Positions 53,610 through 59,733 of a stretch of 59,733 bases of DNA are shown in pieces. The stretch comes from Utricularia gibba. Lineage: Eukaryota; Streptophyta; Magnoliopsida; Lamiales; Lentibulariaceae. A program made the position numbers and the translations under genes. The notes below the pieces were generated by a model. That model saw nothing but the letters and a program-made list of their open reading frames with translations, ran no database searches and was not told the DNA's origin. The DNA lies in the NCBI GenBank assembly GCA_002189035.1, contig NEEC01000143.1, positions 1 through 59,733 of the forward strand, read 5' to 3'. Each line of letters begins with the position of its first letter. Position 1 is the first letter of the stretch.

Positions 53610-56600
53610 ATGTCTCTAGTGGCTATTTGATTCTTTTGCCGTGTATCCCATTTGCATCAATTTCGAGAACGAGAAGCACATTATTAAACGCAGCCACCAA
53701 GGAAGGACACGTAAGACACTTTTCGTTGTGGTTTGTTTTTAATATGTCCACAGTTATGGGACAAACGTAACTCCAAATTATACTACTTGGAGCACGAATA
53801 GGGCTTCCCAATGGTGTGCTATGAAGAGTTAGCATCTGCATGTTTTGGAAGAGGTGCTTCGTGGAGGATGTGCGACATAGTCATTTCATTGCGCATCACC
53901 ATTCGGGTGCAGCCGAAAAATCACACGTGCACTGGATTTTAAAAGTAAACATTTTTGCGTACCTGGAGTATAATAGTGTTGGGATAAGTGATGCCACGAA
54001 ATTCATGATGTAACATGTGACTTTTTTCCATCTTGATCGCATATCCGATGAAGTTTGACACCATATGTTTTGGATGTTGATTGATGCAATTAGTTGCCAT
54101 GATACTTCTGATTCTTGATACACATTCCCATACACCATGTCTCTAGTGGCTATTTGATTCTTTTGCCGTGTATCCATTTGCATCAATTTCGAGAACGAGA
54201 AGCACATTATTAAACGCAGCACCAAGGAAGGACACGTAAGACACTTTTCGTTGTGGTTTGTTTTTAATATGTCCACAGTTATGGGACAAACGTAACTCCA
54301 ATTATACTACTTGGAGCACGAATAGGGCTGCCCAATGGTGTGCTAGGAAGAGTTAGCTCTGCATGTTTTGGAAGAGGTGCTTCGTGGACCGGGATGTGCG
54401 ACATAGTCATTTCATTGCGCATCACCATTCGGGTGCAGCCGAAAAATCACACGTGCACTGGATTCGTTAAAAGTAAACATTTTTGCGTACCTGGAGTATA
54501 ATAGTGTTGGGATAAGTGATGCCACGAATTCATGATGTAACATGTGACTTTTTCATCTTGATCGCATATCCGATGAAGTTTGACACCATATGTTTTGGCT
54601 GTTGATTGATGCAATTAGTTGCCATGATACTTCTGATTCTTGATACACCATTCCCATACACCATGTCTCTAGTGGCTATTTGATTCTTTTGCCGTGTATC
54701 CATTTGCATCAATTTCGAGAACGAGAAGCACATTATTAAACGCAGCCACCAAGGAAGGACACGTAAGACACTTTTCGTTGTGGTTTGTTTTTAATATGTC
54801 CACAGTTATGGGACAAACGTAACTCCAAATTATACTACTTGGAGCACGAATAGGGCTTCCCAATGGTGTGCTATGAAGAGTTAGCATCTGCATGTTTTGG
54901 AAGAGGTGCTTCGTGACCAGGATGTGCGACCTAGTCATTTCATTGCGCATCACCATTCGGGTGCAGCCGAAAAATCACACGTGCACTGGATTCGTTAAAA
55001 GTAAACATTTTTGCGTACCTGGTGTATAATAGTGTTGGGATAAGTGATGCCACGAAATTCATGATGTAACATGTGACTTTTTTCCATCTTGATCGCATAT
55101 CCGATGAAGTTTGACACATATTTTGGGCTGTTGATTGATGCAATTAGTTGCCATGATACTTCTGATTCTTGATACACCATTCCCATACACCATGTCTCTA
55201 GTGGCTATTTGATTCTTTTGCCGTGTATCCATTTGCATCAATTTCGAGAACGAGAAGCACATTATTAAACGCAGCCACCAAGGAAGGACGTAAGACACTT
55301 TTCGTTGTGGTTTGTTTTTAATATGTCCACAGTTATGGGACAAACGTAACTCCAAATTATACTACTTGGAGCACGAATAGGGCTTCCCAATGGTGTGCTA
55401 TGAAGATTAGCATCTGCATGTTTTGGAAGAGGTGCTTCGTGCCAGGATGTGCGACATAGTCATTTCATTGCGCATCACCATTCGGGGTGCAGCCGAAAAA
55501 TCACACGTGCACTGGATTCGTTAAAAGTAAACATTTTTGCGTACCTGGAGTATAATAGTGTTGGGATAAGTGATGCCACGAAATTCATGATGTAACATGT
55601 GACTTTTTTCCATCTTGATCGCATATCCGATGAAGTTTGACACCATATGTTTTGGCTGTTGATTGATGCAATTAGTTGCCATGATACTTCTGATTCTTGA
55701 TACACCATTCCCATACACCATGTCTCTAGTGGCTATTTGATTCTTTTGCCGTGTATCCATTTGCATCAATTTCGAGAACGAGAAGCACATTATTAAACGC
55801 AGCCACCAAGGAAGGACACGTAAGACACTTTTCGTTGTGGTTTGTTTTTAATATGTCCACAGTTATGGGACAAACGTAACTCCAAATTATACTACTTGGA
55901 GCACGAATAGGGCTTCCAATGGTGTGCTATGAAGAGTTAGCATCTGCATGTTTTGGAAGAGGTGCTTCGTGGACCAGGATGTGCGACATAGTCATTTCAT
56001 TGCGCATCACCATTCGGGGTGCAGCCGAAAAATCACACGTGCACTGGATTCGTTAAAAGTAAACATTTTTGCGTACCTGGTGTATAATAGTGTTGGGATA
56101 AGTGATGCCACGAAATTCATGATGTAACATGTGACTTTTTCCATCTTGATCGCATATCGATGAAGTTTGACACCATATGTTTTGGCTGTTGATTGATGCA
56201 ATTAGTTGCCATGATACTTCTGATTCTTGATACACCATTCCATACACCATGTCTCTAGTGGCTATTTGATTCTTTTGCCGTGTATCTTTGCATCAATTTC
56301 GAGAACGAGAAGCACATTATTAAACGCAGCCACAAGGAAGGACACGTAAGACACTTTTCGTTGTGGTTTGTTTTTAATATGTCCACAGTTATGGGACAAA
56401 CGTAACTCCAAATTATACTACTTGGAGCACGAATAGGGCTTCCAATGGTGTGCTAGAAGAGTTAGCATCTGCATGTTTTGGAAGAGGTGCTTCGTGGACC
56501 AGGATGTGCGACATAGTCATTTCATTGCGCATCACCATTCGGGGTGCAGCCGAAAAATCACACGTGCACTGGATTCGTTAAAAGTAAACATTTTTGCGTA

Positions 56601-59600
56601 CCTGGAGTATAATAGTGTTGGGATAAGTGATGCCACGAAATTCATGATGTAACATGTGACTTTTTTCCATCTTGATCGCATATCCGATGAAGTTTGACAC
56701 CATATGTTTTGGCTGTTGATTGATGCAATTAGTTGCCATGATACTTCTGATTCTTGATGCACCATTCCCATACACCATGTCTCTAGGGCTATTTGATTCT
56801 TTTGCCGTGTATCTTGTTGCATCAATTTCGAGAACGAGAAGCACATTATTAAACGCAGCCACCAAGGAAGGACACGTAAGACACTTTTCGTTGTGGTTTG
56901 TTTTTAATATGTCCACAGTTATGGACAAACGTAACTCCAAATTATACTACTTGGAGCACGAATAGGGCTTCCCAATGGTGTGCTATGAAGAGTTAGCATC
57001 TGCATGTTTTGGAAGAGGTGCTTCGTGGACCAGGATGTGCGACATAGTCATTTCATTGCGCATCACCATTCGGGGTGCAGCCGAAAAATCACACGTGCAC
57101 TGGATTCGTTAAAAGTAAACATTTTTGCGTACCTGGTGTATAATAGTGTTGGGATAAGTGATGCCACGAAATTCATGATGTAACATGTGACTTTTTTCCA
57201 TCTTGATCGCATATCCGATGAAGTTTGACACCATATGTTTTGGCTGTTGATTGATGCAATTAGTTGCCATGATACTTCTGATTCTTGATACCCATTCCCT
57301 ACACCATGTCTCTAGTGGCTATTTGATTCTTTTGCCGTGTATCTTTGCATCAATTTCGAGAACGAGAAGCACATTATTAAACGCAGCCACCAAGGAAGGA
57401 CACGTAAGACACTTTTCGTTGTGGTTTGTTTTTAATATGTCCACAGTTATGGGACAAACGTAACTCCAAATTATACTCTTGGAGCACGAATAGGCTTCCC
57501 AATGGTGTGCTATGAAGAGTTAGGATCTGCATGTTTTGGAAGAGGTGCTTCGTGACAGGATGTGCGACCTAGTCATTTCATTGCGCATCACCATTCGGGT
57601 GCAGCCTAAAAATCACACGTGCACTGGATTCGTTAAAAGTAAACATTTTTGCGTACCTGGAGTATAATAGTGTTGGGATAAGTGATGCCACGAAATTCAT
57701 GATGTAACATGTGACTTTTTTCCATCTTGATCGCATATCCGATGAAGTTTGACACATATGTTTTGGCTGTTGATTGATGCAATTAGTTGCCATGATACTT
57801 CTGATTCTTGATACACCATTCCCATACACCATGTCTCTAGTGGCTATTTGATTCTTTTGCCGTGTATCTTGGCATCAATTTCGAGAACGAGAAGCACATT
57901 ATTAAACGCAGCCACCAAGGAAGGACACGTAAGACACTTTTCGTTGTGGTTTGTTTTTAATATGTCCACAGTTATGGGACAAACGTAACTCCAAATTATA
58001 CTACTTGGAGCACGAATAGGGCTTCCCAATGGTGTGCTATGAAGAGTTAGCATCTGCATGTTTTGGAAGGTGCTTCGTGACCAGGATGTGCGACATAGTC
58101 ATTTCATTGCGCATCACCATTCGGGGTGCAGCCTAAAAATCACACGTGCACTGGATTCGTTAAAAGTAAACATTTTTGCGTACCTGGAGTATAATAGTGT
58201 TGGGATAAGTGATGCCACGAAATTCATGATGTAACATGTGACTTTTTTTCCATCTTGATCGCATATCCGATGAAGTTTGACACATATGTTTTGGATGTTG
58301 ATTGATGCAATTAGTTGCCATGATACTTCTGATTCTTGATACACCATTCCATACACCATGTCTCTAGTGGCTATTTGATTCTTTTGCCGTGTATCTTTTG
58401 CATCAATTTCGAGAACGAGAAGCACATTATTAAACGCAGCCACAAGGAAGGACACGTAAGACACTTTTCGTTGTGGTTTGTTTTTAATATGTCCAGTTAT
58501 GGGACAAACGTAACTCAATTATACTACTTGGAGCACGAATAGGGCTTCCCAATGGTGTGCTAGGAAGTTAGGCTCTGCATGTTTTGGAAGAGGTGCTTCG
58601 TGGACCGGGATGTGCGACATAGTCATTTCATTGCGCATCACCATTCGGGGTGCAGCCGAAAATCACACGTGCACTGGATTCGTTAAAGTAAACATTTTTG
58701 CGTACCTGGTTAATAGTGTTGGGATAAGTGATGCCACGAAATTCATGATGTAACATGTGACTTTTTTCCATCTTGATCGCATATCCGATGAAGTTTGACA
58801 CATATGTTTTGGCTGTTGATTGATGCAATTAGTTGCCATGATACTTCTGATTCTTGATACACCATTCCCATACACCATGTCTCTAGTGGCTATTTGATTC
58901 TTTTGCCGTGTATCTTGCATCAATTTCGAGAACGAGAAGCACATTATTAAACGCAGCCACCAAGGAAGGACACGTAAGACACTTTTCGTTGTGGTTTGTT
59001 TTTAATATGTCCAGTTATGGACAAACGTAACTCAAATTATACTACTTGGAGCGAATAGGGCTTCCCAATGGTGTGCTATGAAGAGTTAGCTCTGCATGTT
59101 TTGGAAGAGGTGCTTCGTGACCGGATGTGCGACATAGTCATTTCATTGCGCATCACCATTCGGGTGCAGCCTAAAAATCACACGTGCACTGGATTCGTTA
59201 AAAGTAAACATTTTTGCGTACCTGGAGTATAATAGTGTTGGGATAAGTGATGCCACGAAATTCATGATGTAACATGTGACTTTTTTCCATCTTGATCGCA
59301 TATCGATGAAGTTTGACACCATATGTTTTGGATGTTGATTGATGCAATTAGTTGCCATGATACTTCTGATTCTTGATACACCATTCCCATACACCATGTC
59401 TCTAGTGGCTATTTGATTCTTTTGCCGTGTATCTTGTTTGCATCAATTTCGAGAACGAGAAGCACATTATTAAACAGCCACCAAGGAAGGACACGTAAGA
59501 CACTTTTCGTTGTGGTTTGTTTTTAATATGTCCACAGTTATGGACAAACGTAACTCCAATTATACTACTTGGAGCACGAATAGGGCTTCCCAATGGTGTG

Positions 59601-59733
59601 CTAGGAAGAGTTAGCTCTGCATGTTTGGAAGAGGTGCTTCGTGGACGGGATGTGCGACATAGTCATTTCATTGCGCATCACCATTCGGTGCAGCCGAAAA
59701 ATCACACGTTTACTGGATTCGTTAAAAGTAAAC
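53610..59733. repeat. Array segment VI: mixed, shortened monomers and a truncated final copy
   Basis: It holds eleven complete monomers starting at 53610, 54137, 54663, 55192, 55720, 56249, 56777, 57306, 57831, 58358 and 58877, plus the first 338 bp of a copy starting at 59396 that is cut by the window edge. Lengths are 519-529 bp, mean 526. Minor-lineage alleles return: GGTGTA near 55022, 56079 and 57136, GACCTAG near 54928 and 57568, CTAGGAAG and GACCGGG near 54350-54390, and GTTTAC near 59709. Losses of one to three bases rise again, as in segment II. Confidence 0.9.
59396..59733. repeat. Truncated last monomer (window edge), minor lineage
   Basis: The copy carries CTTGTTTGC, ATGGAC, CCAATT, CTAGGAAG, AGCTCTG, GACGGG and GTTTAC, so it belongs clearly to the minor lineage. 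It ends at the window border in the GTTAAAAGTAAAC stretch, so the truncation reflects the window and not biology. Confidence 0.93.

Larger units (their letters stand above)
1..59733. repeat. Satellite DNA array, ~534-bp monomer, 113 complete copies plus two partial ends
   Basis: The whole window is one head-to-tail tandem repeat. The anchor ATGTCTCTAG, or its remnant GTCTCTAG, recurs every 399-534 bp, most often 526-534 bp, always on the same strand. All copies are easily aligned by eye; they differ at a limited set of recurrent substitution sites and at short indels. No inversion, insertion of foreign sequence or unique spacer was seen. Neither end reaches flanking DNA. The reading frames are short and repeat once per monomer, and indels of 1-3 bp break them freely, so the array is non-coding. 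Organism and satellite family are not recognised; a eukaryotic heterochromatic or centromeric satellite is the natural reading, by inference from size and organisation alone. Confidence 0.97.

Noticed and set aside
1-59733. Many recurring 60-120 codon frames on both strands, possibly a tandem gene family.
   Set aside because: The full-length unit is divisible by three, but every frame has stops in each monomer, indels do not respect frame, and overlapping frames on both strands are equally conserved. That is expected from repeat identity, not from coding constraint.
1-59733. Tandem RNA gene array (5S rRNA, spliced leader, snRNA or tRNA), since 5S units can be about 500 bp.
   Set aside because: No 5S internal control region, spliced-leader exon, Sm-type snRNA layout or tRNA B-box (GGTTCGANTCC) was found in the monomer on either strand.
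1-59733. CRISPR array.
   Set aside because: The unit is about 534 bp of continuous repeat with no short repeat and unique spacer structure.

Overview
The window is a single, uninterrupted tandem-repeat (satellite) array. Phased arbitrarily on the conserved decamer ATGTCTCTAG, it holds 113 complete head-to-tail monomers plus the 6-bp tail of a preceding one and the first 338 bp of a 114th. The full-length monomer is 533-534 bp, and the mean over the window is about 526 bp. No unique flanking DNA is seen at either end, so the real array is longer than 59.7 kb. I find no protein-coding gene, rRNA, tRNA, transposon, CRISPR array or origin. The short ORFs on both strands are the same few repeat translations recurring once per monomer. 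They are broken by indels that ignore reading frame.

Such an array, with high copy-to-copy identity, 41% GC by hand count of one 534-bp monomer and no coding content, points to a eukaryotic centromeric, pericentromeric or other heterochromatic satellite. I do not recognise the family and cannot name the organism. CpG is close to expectation (19 per reference monomer), which argues weakly against a long history of heavy CpG methylation.

Layout by monomer length and variant content: (I) 1-18018, 34 mixed-type monomers, mean about 530 bp; (II) 18019-27944, 19 mixed-type monomers with many 1-3 bp losses, mean 522 bp; (III) 27945-46474, 35 very uniform monomers, nearly all 530-534 bp, interrupted by a 469-bp and a 507-bp copy; (IV) 46475-48298, four consecutive heavily eroded copies of 478, 438, 399 and 509 bp; (V) 48299-53609, ten nearly full-length monomers, mostly uniform; (VI) 53610-59733, mixed and again shorter. 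Minor-lineage alleles (GTTTAC, GGTGTA, GACCTAG) are common in I, II and VI but absent from a stretch of roughly 24 kb covering III, IV and early V. This looks like a locally homogenised core.

The most unusual pattern is in the indels. At about a dozen positions monomers show two substitution alleles plus a third 'null' form lacking exactly the base or bases that differ. This is either the signature of a consensus or assembly that drops discordant bases between near-identical copies, or a real process that removes mismatched bases. Many single-base length differences in this window should therefore not be trusted as biology until raw reads are inspected. The substitution markers are more reliable.
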